DNA of 64,000 bases from Rapana venosa. Its lineage: Eukaryota > Mollusca > Gastropoda > Neogastropoda > Muricidae. Position numbers and translations under genes: made by a program. The notes beneath the pieces are model-generated. The model was not told the DNA's origin, did not search any database, and saw nothing but the letters and a program-made list of their open reading frames with translations. The DNA is taken from NCBI GenBank assembly GCA_028751875.1, contig CM054140.1, forward strand, positions 50,709,714-50,773,713, given 5' to 3'. Below are positions 1-10,340 of this stretch, piece by piece; positions within the stretch are counted from its first letter, which is position 1; every line of letters begins with the position of its first letter.

Positions 1-104
1 AGGCGCGCAAATGGTCACCCATCCAAGTGGTAACCTCTCTCGACGCTGCTTAACTTGGCTGGGGGAAAGCGAGTGCTCCGACCACTGAGCTATCCCGTCC
101 TGAG
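1..104 (-). repeat. composite SINE head: tRNA-like A box joined to 5S rRNA-like sequence (cut by window edge)
   Basis: Read on the minus strand, a pol III A box (TAGCTCAGTGG, positions 82-92) is followed by about 44 bp (13-56) resembling the 3' half of the 5S rRNA internal promoter: the AAGCAGCGTCG block, then ACTTGGATGGGTGACC. Known families exist in which 5S and tRNA modules are fused (AmnSINE-like elements). Here a tRNA-type 5' part seems to lead into the 5S part. The element runs off the left edge, so its body and tail are unseen. It is not an intact 5S gene, because the 5' half of 5S is absent. Confidence 0.5.
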
Positions 105-119
105 GGTAGAGAAAAAAAT

Positions 120-1160
120 CATTTAAAGATTGTGCAAACAAAAAAATAGATTTTCCAACAAGATGATGACAGTATCATTTGTCCTCCTGTTTGCTTTATA
201 TGCACATCGGAGAGGATCTAGGTAGGAAAAAGTGCACAGGAGAATATGTTTCAGAATGATGCGTTCAAAGCTTTTTTAAGTACTGCAGTCAGAGCAACAG
301 GTCTGAAATCATTCAGACTGAGGGTTTTTTTGTATGGGACAAATGATTGCCTTCTTTCAGAAGCTTAGTATACATCATGTTTTTAGAGATAGAACAGAAC
401 GCTAAGAACGTAATACAACTGCTCAGCATACAACTTAATCTTCCGCCAACATCATCCATGCCCGCAGCTTTCTTCGCAAGCAATCTAACACAAATTTCGC
501 TTCTTTTGCATGGACAGTAACGTTATCAGTATCATGATCATCATCACATTTTTTTGTAGATTAGACAAAACGCATTTGAGTTCGTGTCCAAGATCATAAC
601 ACTCGAAGCTCCAATAGAATAAATTCAATTTATCTGAAAAGATCTGTTGTGCTTCTGTTGTCATTGACTGAGCTTTAAGTTTTCCCATTTGTTTGTCCTG
701 TAAGTGTATTCCAACCCCTCCATGCAGCTGCTATGTTATTCATTTGAAACTGTTTTTCACCTTTCTGTTTGTATGACATTTTACCCTGTAAATTCTTTCT
801 TGAAGCTGTTTATGCAATGTTTAGTAAGCATTTCTATTTCTGCTTTGAAATGCTACTTTCTTTCATTAAGAAATGATTTTACTGATTTTGTCACTTAGTG
901 TTTGCTGTTGGAGAAATCTTTCAAAGTATTTAGCGGAATAATAAGCTCTTCACAAACAGAAATGTAAGCATGCACAACACCAGTCACTTCATCTATGTTT
1001 TTACTCGCATCAAGAAATACATTCCAATCTGTACACTCAGGTAGCCTTTCAACTGTTCCTCCACTGTTCATCCACGCTTTCTCTTGCTTTTCTACAACAG
1101 AATCCGTTTTCATTTTTAGTTTGTATAGGGGTATAAGGAAGACCGACGTTTTCACAATGA
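120..1160 (-). mobile_element. CR1/Rex-like LINE, RT fragment, decayed
   Basis: On the minus strand the linker between endonuclease and RT is readable (CTDWNVFLDAS, YISVCEELIIPLNTLK; about 895-1100). Next come a degenerate RT N-terminus (LNLFYWSFE, 485-688) and the RT fingers motif NDFRPVALTAV (about 288-313), then a CAYKANRRTNDTV-like block near 160-230. These match the order in CR1/Rex-type reverse transcriptases, which copy element RNA by target-primed reverse transcription. Stops and frameshifts are frequent and the catalytic palm is missing, so it is a dead fragment. Its 5' side abuts a different RT at about 1160. Confidence 0.65.
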
Positions 1161-1690
1161 AACTGTTATTGAAGTGCATACACTGTCTATTTTTGTTGTT
1201 GAAAACTTGAAGCCATTTTACCTCAGCCCACTCATGGACCATGCTGACGCAAAGCTGAAGCTGTCTCTGAACTCCTGCAAATTTGCTTCCCATAGCGTAG
1301 TGAGCGAAGCCCTCTACAAAATACAAGCGCTCCACACCCTGGTGGTATGATACTCTTGATCTTCATCCTGAAGAGGGAAAGGATGCTCCCCTACGGAGCT
1401 TCCACTTCCTGCCGAAAATTTCCGAGAGCACGAACCCAACAGAAACTGTCTTTTCCCCAGGAAGTTCTCCAGAAACAAAGGTAGATGATCTCGAACATCC
1501 CAGTCATGCAGATCTGAGAGAAAGTAATATTTCCAAGGCGTATAATAAGCCTTTTTAAGATCTAAGAAGACAGCTGCTGGATTTTTTTTATGTGCAAAAA
1601 CTGCGTTGTCCCTTGGCCAAAAGGCAATCTCTTTCCAGCTTCAACACAAGACAGAAATTGTTTACCTTCATCTGCAGCGTACTGATACAA
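1161..1690 (-). mobile_element. Jockey-like LINE, RT palm fragment, active site lost
   Basis: Minus-strand translation gives VFLDLKKAYYTPWKY (around 1550-1600) and LPLFLENFLGKRQF. It continues in the frame ending at 1335 with YFVEGFAHYAMGSKF, QLCVSMVHEWAE and CMHFN. These correspond to RT palm motifs of Jockey-like elements. The second Asp of the first motif is Tyr, and the expected VDD catalytic pair reads VEG, so the enzyme is dead. The fragment fuses directly into the CR1-like linker near 1160, inside one open stretch of 146 codons (895-1335). Confidence 0.6.
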
Positions 1691-1824
1691 CTGGTCAAAG
1701 GTATTGGTTAGGATTGATAAGGCTTTTCAGATCCTAATCAGGTTCAGGGATGTGGATGATATGGGTATGCTCTATGACAGGAAAATCCTGTAATCCAAAT
1801 ATAGCTTTGTACACTTTCATTTAT

Positions 1825-1975
1825 TTATTTATACCACTTTTAAGTTACGGCAGATTTCTCTTCGTGAAATTCGGACTGCTCTCCCCGGGGAGAGCGCGTC
1901 GCCACAAGAGCAGCACCACCCTTTTTTTTTCTTTTTCTTTGTCCTGTCTGTAACTGTATTTTGTTTCCCTCTCAG
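1825..1975 (-). repeat. molluscan-type tRNA-SINE, 3' part
   Basis: The block containing CTCTCCCCGGGGAGAGCGCG, with flanking TACGGCAGATTTCTCTTCGTG, recurs at 32318-32580 and 41560-41900. In the longest copy it is attached to a degenerate tRNA B box on the minus strand, so the sense strand is minus. This copy keeps only the 3' module with its palindromic GC-rich core. Confidence 0.6.
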
Positions 1976-2384
1976 GGCCATTTAAAGTCTCGCAACAGGT
2001 CTGCAGAGCAAATTTCAGTTCAGACAACAAAAACAGACGATCATAATGTTCGATATTCTTGGAAGCTAAGTTTAACAAGTTCTTTCTTTCTAGTTTTTCA
2101 CCCTTAGGAAGGCTTGTGTTCTGAAAGACAAAGAGGAATTCACCTTCAAAGTGGTGGCCAGTAAGTTAGTCACAGCCTCTGTCAGTAATGAGAGTATCAT
2201 CTAACCTCAGATGATTAACAGAGGCAAAGGTGTCTCCCCTTTGATCTTCCATATCACTCTACTTTTACCCTGGATGTTTGGAGTGGATCATGAAGAATCA
2301 CGTCCATACCTGCACCTGCTGATCATAAAAATGCAACGTGACCTGGCTCCGAGTTTCTGATGAGCCATCGCCACTGTTGGAGAT
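1976..2384. other. unassigned sequence
   Basis: No recognisable coding motif, repeat or RNA gene seen. Base composition is ordinary. Confidence 0.4.
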
Positions 2385-2640
2385 AGATGCTACAGGATGA
2401 GACTTTGAGGAAAGAGCTGGAGCTGTTGTTGATTAGTCCATTGATCCCTCCGTAATTCTCTTAAGTTCCTTTTTGCTGCATTTCTTCTCTGAAGTTCAAA
2501 CTTTCTGCTGCATGGCTCTCTTGATGGAAAAGCGCCATTTGTCCCAATCAAGTGCTTCTTGGTGCAATGTGTACTGAAGGATCTGTACTGATGCCGAATC
2601 CTGGTAAATGATATCTGCTTCTTCAATTGGTCTTTAAAGC
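2385..2640 (-). mobile_element. LINE ORF2 C-terminal fragment
   Basis: Minus-strand reading shows LKKQI, then, in shifted frames, DWDKWRFSIKRAM and FELQRRNAAKRNLREL. This order (a lysine-rich 'RYKD..LK' block, a 'D..KWR' block and a basic tail) matches the C-terminal tail of a non-LTR RT family common in invertebrates. At least one frameshift separates the blocks. It probably belongs to the same broken copy as the RT piece at 2835-3085. Confidence 0.5.
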
Positions 2641-2834
2641 ATCTTGTGGGAGTGCCGCGGTCACATTTGCCCTATGTCAGCTTGCAACAGAAGGCACTGA
2701 GCGTTCATGTGACCTAATGTTAAGCCCAACAAACTTGCTGCTGCAACAGTATGAATTCCAGATTGGGCAGGATGGCTTGTTGAAATGATCTAAATTCCCC
2801 CCATGTTTATTATGTAAAGGCAGACGATAATACT

Positions 2835-3085
2835 ATCTCTCAGACACCCGTGGAACTGTCCCTTTGTGCCTGCTGCATTTTAACAAATCCTGGAGTCTGC
2901 CTAGCACTGCCTCTCCACCATACTGGTGCATTTCTGCTGGGATGCCATCAATCCCTTGTCCTGGGTTTGGTTGTGTGATAGTCTTCTTTACCTCTTCACA
3001 AGTTGAAAGTACATCAAGCTGTAACTTCCAACACTCCGTGTGGAGTATTAAAAAGGGATGTGCTTGTTGCTGAGGGGGGTGCTGA
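2835..3085 (-). mobile_element. LINE RT N-terminal (fingers) fragment
   Basis: The minus-strand frame reads LDVLSTCEEVKKTITQPNPG, GIDGIPAEM and QYGGEAVLGRLQDL. This matches the RT segment just before motif 1 in RTE-like or related non-LTR elements ('K.PG.DGIPAE...GGE'). The following palm is missing. The sequence jumps to the element's C-terminal region at 2385-2640, so an internal deletion is likely. Confidence 0.65.
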
Positions 3086-3479
3086 AGTGTTCTGATCAGT
3101 AGTTCATGATGGTTTATGAAAATGGCTAATGCGAACTCAAACCAAAATGAAAATAACACTACCAGCGCACTGTCACCCCCAAACCCTTTGAAATCATATA
3201 GGGAATACATTAACAATAGCTGTCTTATTAGTGTGACAATTTTCCTACAGGTTTGTGCCACTAAATGCATGTTGTACTAAAAACTTTGACTATTCTCTTA
3301 TCCAAAACTTTAGTTTCTCATCTTATCCAAAATTTTGGTGTCATCTTATCCAAAAGATTAGCACCTTGACCACCTCTCATGATCTAGTGGATGGGGAAGA
3401 AGTTCTTGCTAAGACAGAATTGATTCTGTGTTTTTACGAAAAAGCATATTTGATTTTTTAGTCTGATTTTTCTTATGCA

Positions 3480-4175
3480 AGTATATAAAGTATCTAAATC
3501 AAATTGACAGAACTTCATTGTATGATTTATAAGATTTCTTTTTCATAGTAGTCTTAGTCTACAGGCATATGTCATCTGCATATTGAACCACATTAACATT
3601 TTCTGTTAAAAAATATATGAAAGAGCTCGAATCAAAGTACTGAATAGCATAGGTGCAATTACAGACCCCTGTGGCATTCCTATGTCAACAGGCCTAGAAG
3701 TTGAATGAGAGGGGGCTTAGTCCCATTTGAACTTGTATACTTCTGCCTTTATAAAAATCTTTGATATAGATGTGTTTTCAAAATCCTACTAGCCATAACC
3801 TAAAAAGTAATGGAGAATGCCATACATGGTCATATTCTCTTTCCCCTACAAAGAATGTAGCAAAGATGTTCATGCATCTGGCAAACCCATTTTTATGTGT
3901 TGACAGCTTTACAATGTAGCCTAGTCAACAGTGGACCTTCCTCCAAGAAACCCTGCTTGCTTCATTGGTTTAGAATATTCTGTTTCCAATAGACCTAGTA
4001 CAGCATCCTATGAAAAAACCCAATTGTCTCCTTTAATTTTCCAATACTGCAGGTAAGTTCTCTTGGCCTAAAGCTATTCATGATAAGATATTGCATTTTA
4101 GCTTTCCTTGTTTTACAATTGACCCAACTATGGGATGTTTCAATATAGATCTAGATGGGAGTCTTCCATTACTCC
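3480..4175 (-). mobile_element. Jockey-like LINE, RT palm with intact YADD box
   Basis: Minus-strand motifs in order: GRSTVDQAT near 3920, KAVNTHKMGLPDAC, a degenerate palm motif 1, DIGMPQGSVIAPMLFSTLI (about 3650-3700), then VVQYADDICL with YADD encoded at 3571-3582. This is the core of an RT palm: PQG and YADD are kept, but frames shift and stops intervene. A related fragment lies at 5800-6050. The matching thumb is not downstream but upstream (4729-5118), so more than one copy or a rearrangement is involved. Confidence 0.65.
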
Positions 4176-4728
4176 AACATGTTTTTTAACAGATTACTTA
4201 GCAAATACATATACTTTTAAGGAAGACGTTGTAACATTTGATTGGATGTCACACCCAAACCAACAGACGTCTGTTTCACAGTAAAAAAATTGCATCTCGA
4301 ACTTCTAAGAATAATGGAAGCATTGATATAATGCTTCAGAGTAAAAAGTGTCTACGTCATTGTCATGAGCTGCATTTAGATCTAAATTGTAGGCATTGAA
4401 CAGTTGGTTAAGCTAACCACAGTCTGCCTGGTAGTTTTTACCTTATCACATCTTCTGTACATAATTCACAAGAACACAGAGTGAAAATGTATCACTTTCA
4501 AAGCTACTAAGAAGCCCCCCAACATTATTTTGAGACTACTGATGGAGAAATGAGTAACAAATCAATGGGATCTAAGATAAGAAACAGAAGTAAACTACTC
4601 CCAACATGAGATGGGTGAATAATTGGAACAAGTCCAAAAACGTACCTAGAAATAGCTTTCTGTGATAAAACTTCATTTGCTCTTTTAGATCTGTGTGCTA
4701 TTTCTCTGGGTGCAAATTTTTCATTGAG
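4176..4728 (-). other. degenerate LINE linker-like sequence
   Basis: Short minus-strand stretches such as DVDTFYSEAL and VTTSSLKVYVFAK suggest the endonuclease-to-RT linker of the element at 3480-4175, but they are too broken to be sure. No other feature seen. Confidence 0.25.
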
Positions 4729-5118
4729 CTATATGACCGATGAACTTTGTTGATGATTGTTCTCAAAGGGTATCATTAGGTAATGCATGTGCTTCTTTGC
4801 AGATTCTTGACCAGAGGCATGAACAGACATACCAAGAGAAAGTTTTATAGCTTTACTGTCTATGCTCTGAATCTTTTTAAGGGTACTTTGGTGCACTGAA
4901 GAACACCTCCTCTGCATAGGATAGTTTACACATAAGAGCAATGGAAGGTGAACGAAACTCTTGAGAATCTGCTTAATTCCTTCATTCCTTCCATTATCTT
5001 CGAAAAAAAAAAAATAAATAATACGCAAAGATTTCAACCATCGCGAGCTTTGGCTATGGATATAATCAATATGAAATTTCCAGGTTGATTTCAATGTAAT
5101 ATAAAGCCCTGAAAACAA
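4729..5118 (-). pseudogene. Jockey-like RT thumb/C-terminal fragment
   Basis: An uninterrupted minus-strand frame of 129 codons reads GLYITLKSTWKFHIDYIHSQ, then LKKIQSIDSKAIKLSLGMSV and HASGQESAKK. This is the RT thumb and following helices of a Jockey-like element: 'GL.. T..W..HI.YI', then 'K.QSIDSKA.KLALG.PVHAS'. The middle is disturbed by an insertion of A-rich sequence (about 5005-5020). It lies 5' of a palm domain of similar type on the same strand, the reverse of the normal order. Confidence 0.65.
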
Positions 5119-5184
5119 TTATCAAATTGTGTATAATCAATTATTTCTCGTTTTTAATTTAAGTACTTAAAGAACGAAGGACAG

Positions 5185-5546
5185 ACACGATAGCCGAGTG
5201 GTTAAGACGGTTTGATTTCAATCCCATGGGTCTATAAAGCTGTGGGCTCCAATCTGTGCAGTGTCTGGTGGGGTGGGGGGGGGGGGGGGGTTACAATTTC
5301 CCAGGTCACCTTCAAGTGCAGACATTCCAGTACATCATTTCCCTTCATGTATATACACGTGCACAAGATCAAATATGCACGTTAAAGATAATTCATGTCA
5401 GCGTTGGATGGATTAGGGAAACACAAACATACCCAGCAAACAGTTCCGAAGTGGTAATGTGGCCACGTTCACGGTGGGTAAAAACAGTGGCATTCACAAA
5501 TCTCACCATTGGTGAACCTCGAAGCTCTAGCCTAGGAACAAAAAAG

Positions 5547-5548
<2 letters not shown>
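5185..5548 (+). repeat. tRNA-derived SINE with (GAT)n tail
   Basis: The A box TAGCCGAGTGG (5191-5201) and a degenerate B box GGGCTCCAATC (5244-5254) form a Leu/Ser-like tRNA head. A body of about 290 bp follows, with CACGTTAAAGATAATTCATG, ACATACCCAGCAAACAG and GGTAAAAACAGTGGCATTCAC. I recognise this body from memory as a dispersed molluscan SINE. It ends at a GAT repeat. Transcription would be by RNA polymerase III and mobilisation by a partner LINE. The B box has drifted. Confidence 0.7.
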
Positions 5549-5760
<212 letters not shown>

Positions 5761-5799
5761 GTAGCGAAAGACACTTTCGAACAGTTCCAGAATTAGATA

Positions 5800-6050
5800 C
5801 TTAACATCTTTTTAATTTTCAGTCTAAAGAAATAAACCATTTTCCATCATGACTTTTCCAAGGCTGTCCAACTCAATTTGACACACCCTTGTAAGGCAGT
5901 TTAAGGCCCTTGAGGAGGTCATTCTTTTCAATGTGGTGTTCATCCACATGCAGATGCCATCGGCATATCGAACCAAAATCACATTACTTGACAGACCCTT
6001 AGAAAGGTCATCATTCTTATAAGCATATTAGAAGGTGTGCGTACATGTGT
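5800..6050 (-). mobile_element. Jockey-like RT palm fragment, YADD changed to YADG
   Basis: Minus-strand reading gives NMLIRMMTFL, then VILVRYADGICMWMNTTLKR (catalytic box at 5956-5967) and IELDSLGKVMMENGL. It aligns with the YADD-bearing fragment at 3480-4175. The second catalytic Asp is replaced by Gly, which by itself inactivates an RT. Its 5' side runs into GT-rich sequence. Confidence 0.55.
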
Positions 6051-6205
6051 GTCTGTCTGCCTGTGTACGTGCTCGCGCGCACGCACGCGTATATGCATGT
6101 ATATGTGTGCGCGTGTGTGTGTGTGTGTGCGCGCGCGCACGCGCGTGTATGTACGTGCGTGTGTGCGTGAGCGCGCGCGTGTGTGTGTGCACAAGCAAGC
6201 GCGCA
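6030..6205. repeat. GT/GC-rich alternating purine-pyrimidine tract
   Basis: Imperfect (GT)n, (GC)n and GTAC mixtures over about 175 bp. The composition could adopt Z-DNA. Open frames on both strands are low-complexity artefacts. Confidence 0.8.
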
Positions 6206-6835
6206 TGTGTTCTTTCTTTGATCTACCTTCTCTTCAATCACAGTGGAAATGTGATATGACAGGGAAAATGAAACGGAAAAAGGATGTGAAGAGTAGCTCA
6301 AACAGAAAAGCTGGGGCACCATTGTGAAGCCGTGACACTGACCAGATTCTTTTACATGCTAATGGCTCGGATTCGACAGGAGTGCAAACTTCGTAAGATT
6401 TTACCTACAGAAAATCTGTATTTAGTTATAACTGGATGTATACAGGAACATTACTAATCATTACTTGGGCTGGAATGTGGTTATGGTCAAGGCAGTATTG
6501 TGGGGTTTCTGTGGCCGTTAGGAAGACTTTCACAAAACTAAAACCCAAACCAACGGGAAGAGAGCTGAGGAAGGTTCGGCGAAGAAAGGACTAAATATAC
6601 TGACTCAAGGGTGATCCTCTGCACTGGAAGATGTACACTATTTCCAAGCTGAAAAATGGCACAATGCCAGTGATGACGAGGACGATTATTGTAATGATAA
6701 TGGTGGTGGTGATGAATGTGATGATTGTGATGACGGCGGTGATGTTGGCTATGAAGATGATTCGGTCATAATGACAATGTGAAAAAACAAGCTGAAAAAA
6801 ACTTTATTTTTGAATTTCATGATGCCCTGAACGGG
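6206..6835. other. unassigned, with a degenerate GAT/GGT-rich patch
   Basis: No coding or element motif recognised. Around 6670-6780 there is an impure GATGATGG-like patch, probably an old microsatellite or a LINE/SINE tail. Confidence 0.4.
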
Positions 6836-7080
6836 TAAAAGAGCTCAGCTGTTAGAGCGTGGGACTGTGTGACCCTAATGTGAGGCGCTAGCTAATTCGA
6901 GCTACAGGGTATTTTCCCCCTGTAGTTAATCCTGGCTTCTACAAAACAAGGTCTGCTGTGTAACCCCATCCACAATCTTTTAGGAAAAACAGACCAGCTG
7001 TGGCCTGGTGACATGGATGATAGGCTACTTGAAAATGTCCCTACATTGCCCCACTGGCTCCTCGAGCCATTCAAGGAGAA
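6836..7080 (+). repeat. tRNA-SINE-like fragment
   Basis: GAGCTCAGCTGTTAGAGCGT (6841-6860) resembles a tRNA D arm and A box. TAATTCGAGCT near 6893-6903 resembles a worn B box. The following GGGTATTTTCCCCCTGTAG parallels the sequence after the B box of the SINE at 10341 (GGGGGATATTTTCCTCTGGAG), so I read it as a related SINE. The right boundary is unclear. Confidence 0.4.
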
Positions 7081-7163
7081 CACTGGGAATGAAGACAGAT
7101 ATCAAGTTACTCGTGATTTTAAAAAAAAAAGAAAGGCAGTGAGGAAAGAAGAAGCCTACTTAC

Positions 7164-7522
7164 CAAGGAACTGACGTGCAAAAAGGCAGACCCCGCCCCC
7201 TGATCATCAGGAGACCTCAAGGCCCCAGCCACGATCAGCCCCAAAGCCACACACGTCAGCACAACACCGAGGCTGAGAATCAACACCTCTCGGCACCGCA
7301 GAGAACACAGGCGACGAGGCAGCCTGAAGTTCTTTAAGTACTGGGCTTTTTTCGCCGGTAAGGGCTGAACAGAGCAGGCTCCGTTTTCACAAGCAAGCAC
7401 TGGTACGTCATCCCTGCGTGTTTCCGCGTCTGTGTTGACGTCATCTTCGCGAAGGGCAGATGGTGTGGGGTGAAGAGGTTCGGTGGTTTCGCTGCCATCG
7501 TAATGTCTTGGGGGTGACATGG
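7164..7522 (-). CDS. candidate internal exon encoding a single-pass membrane segment
   Basis: On the minus strand a splice-acceptor-like TTCTGCTCCTCTTCAG precedes CC-ATG, and 119 open codons end exactly at a strong donor, TTG|GTAAGT (intron side at 7158-7163). The predicted segment has an acidic, Pro/Thr-rich N-terminus, a CENGAC motif, a basic cluster (FRLPRRLCSLRC) and one hydrophobic helix at about residues 79-101 (LGVVLTCVALGLIVAGAL). The basic residues before the helix suggest a cytosolic N-terminus (type II). Some type II ectoenzymes have this first-exon shape, but nothing here identifies the family. Its codons show no sign of retroelement origin. The partner exons were not found in this window. 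Confidence 0.35.
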
Positions 7523-7832
7523 CTGAAGAGGAGCAGAAGATGTGGTGTTTTGATAATACAGTTCAGTGGATAGGCTACTGCTTATGCTGCTGCTGTCACT
7601 GATGCTGCTTTCTGAGTGGGTTACGCTACATCCTGCGCACAGAACAGAGCAGAATACTGCGATTGAAGACAGACCTGTTAGTATGGCAAATGAGTACAGA
7701 AATTTAGTGATTATCATGCGCTAAAACGCCACATCATTTGCATATTCTCACTGCACACGCACTTTCATTTTTTCTTTGTTTTTCTGTCTCTCGCGCGTTT
7801 GCGTGCGCCTACCCCCATGCACGCGCACGCGC

Positions 7833-7858
7833 GTACACACACACACACACACACACAC

Positions 7859-7919
<61 letters not shown>
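7833..7919. repeat. (CA)n then (GA)n microsatellite
   Basis: About 25 bp of CA, then about 56 bp of pure GA, preceded by CG-rich alternation (7815-7832). Confidence 0.9.
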
Positions 7920-7921
<2 letters not shown>

Positions 7922-8595
7922 CTTGATCTGATAGGCTACATCTGAATAAAAGTATCAAAAGAGATAGGTCCACAGGATCAAAAAAAGGGTTCATAACATT
8001 GCCAGAATCTGAGCATCCATCATTCTGTTCTTCAGGTTTGTGTTATGGTTACTCCTGCCGAACTTCAGAAAGAATAACACTTTTCCCCCCTTTAATTTTA
8101 CATAAACTTACGGCACAGACGCAGATGAATACATATCGGCATACATCAATTGCAGATAACTACAGCAGTATTTTTAAGTTGTTTACTCACATTTGATGGT
8201 GATATGTTGTTGTTGTTCTGTTTTCCCCATCCTAGCACTATGAGAATAACCCAGAATAGACACTGTCTCACTCATCACCCTTGGGAATCCCTCTGAGAGC
8301 TTGAGTACTCACTGGATGAGAAGTTTGCCTGGCTGTTTTCAAGTACCTTGCTAGGTAAGCAGCCATACTAAGAGGGCATTTTTCTACTTTAATGAAGAGT
8401 ATAGGTTGCTGTTCTGAGAGTTGGTCACATTACATCTCCAGACGTAACACTTTAGTATAGACATTGGCACCTTGTTCACATCACCTGGGCAATACTGTAG
8501 TAGCTGTTTGGAATTACATCATTTGAAACTGAACTTTTCCCAATCTATTATGCGCTAGTCTTTCGGATGAAACAATAAACTGAAGTCCCTTGTGC

Positions 8596-8598
<3 letters not shown>
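7920..8598. other. unassigned, with a small SINE remnant at its right end
   Basis: Nothing recognisable to about 8535. At 8550-8595, CTTTCGGATGAAACAATAAA and GTCCCTTGTGC match the 3' module of the dispersed molluscan SINE ('TTCGGATGAGACGATAAACCGAGGTCCC'), in plus orientation, running into the AAT repeat at 8600. Confidence 0.4.
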
Positions 8599-8599
<1 letters not shown>

Positions 8600-8630
<31 letters not shown>

Positions 8631-8857
8631 TAATAATAAATATAATAATAATAATAATAATAATAAATGGAACTTATATAGCGCTATATCTTGCAAAGAC
8701 AAATCAAAGCGCATGCATTCAACCTAATCTTACACAGTCATACAACCAATGACAAATAATCAATAGTTTAAACAAACAGATATTACAAACATGGTACACT
8801 GCAGACCAAATCTATGAAATAAAATTGCAATAGTCAAATGTTTTTCAAAAGCGCGCG

Positions 8858-8932
<75 letters not shown>

Positions 8933-10242
8933 GTCATATACTTAAGCAGGGTGACAGGACATGGGTTAGTGAAGGTGGGATAGTTCTGATATGATACGGG
9001 AGGGGGGAAATCTTATGTTTGAAATAAATTCTTGAGGCCGGATTTAAAAGTGTCATAGCTAGGCTTCTGGCGAAGAGAGAGAGAGGGAGCTCATTCCAGG
9101 TCGATGGACCCAAAATAGAGAAAGAGCGGCGGTTAACGGTAGATTGGTTGAATCTAGGTATTCGTAGACACAAGGTATCTGCAGCAGAGCGGAGGGAACG
9201 TGAAGGAGTGTACAGGTTAAGACATTCACAGAGGTAGGAGGGTGCAGTTTTGTGGAGACATTTGTAATAGAGGGTACTGATCTTATAATCTACTCTCTGT
9301 GGCACAGGCAGCCAGTGGAGAGATCGCAAGATCGGGGTAATGTGCTCCGATTTTTTCTTTCTGAGAACAAGTCGAGCTGCGGATTTTTGTATACGTTGAA
9401 GGGTGATAGATGATGCTGGCAGACCAGCCAGAAGAGAATTGCAATAGTCCAGACGTGAAAGAAAGAGAAGTGACAAGTTTGGATGTTGCATCGGTGGACA
9501 GGTACTTTCGAATGGCACAAATACGCCGTAATTGATAATAGCATGACTGACAGGTCTGGATGATGAATTTTTGCATAGAGTGTGTTGTCGATAACAACAC
9601 CTAAATACTTCACAGCATTAAATAGAGGGACTGATGCATTGCCGAGCTCTATTGAAGCTATTGTAATGGAAGAGAGTTTGTGTTTGGTCCCTACGAGCAT
9701 AGCTTCGGTTTTATCTGCATTTAGCTGTAATTTGTTCTGTGTCATCCAGTTTTGAATATCTTCAAAGCAGTGGGCCATATTTGCCAGGAGAAAAGACAGA
9801 TTTTCAGGAGTAACACTACTTTGAATCTGAGAGTCATATACGTTAAAATGATGGTCGATTCGATGACGGTTTATTATATGTGACAGTGGGGCAGTGTAAA
9901 GAGGAATAAGAACAGGGCTACAACTGATCCCTGTGAGACTCCGCATTCCAGTTTGGCAGGTATTGATTGAATCTTGTTTAATGCAACTGTCTGAAATTGG
10001 TCAGTAAGGTATGAATTAAACCATATAGCATAGGTGAAAGAATCCATGGCAACAAGAGTTACTGCCAGATTTGCCGGAAAATCAGTCATGTGAAAGCAAA
10101 CCACATACAGGCAGGAAAAAGTGGCACTGTTCTTGTGGCGACGCATTCTGCCGGCGTAGGCAGCCAAATTTTCATGTAGAGAAATCCGCCGTGACTGAAA
10201 GTGATGGGGTGTACAATATAACGAAGCACACTGCAATAGCAA
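8600..10242 (-). mobile_element. L2/CR1-type LINE, copy A: 3' half with RT, pseudogene
   Basis: Minus strand. From 10242 downward: LECGVSQGS (RT motif with PQG altered to SQG), PENLSFLLANMAHCFEDIQN, NKLQLNADKTEAMLVGTKHK, VKYLGVVIDNTL, LSRLDYCNSLLAGLPASSI, RSLHWLPVPQRVDYKI and the C-terminal ILGPSTWNELPLSL, ending at 8934. The catalytic ADD box reads VYDSQ, so it is inactive, and there are two or three frameshifts. The 3' UTR carries a (CG)/(CA) tract (8851-8930) and ends in the conserved tail CAAAGACAAATCAAAGCGC...TATATAGCGC plus an (AAT)n tail (8600-8667). It is 5'-truncated at about 10242. Copies B (33740) and C (43275) share the layout. Confidence 0.8.
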
Positions 10243-10340
10243 TTACATCACCAACAATGTGAAGGGTGATATTGATTATAAAAACTGATTCTTCTTTCAA
10301 CGTAAGATATATTTACACTGTAGGAGTATTAACTATCAAA

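Noticed and set aside
1..60. 5S rRNA gene
   Set aside because: Only the internal-promoter half is present and it is attached to a tRNA-like A box.
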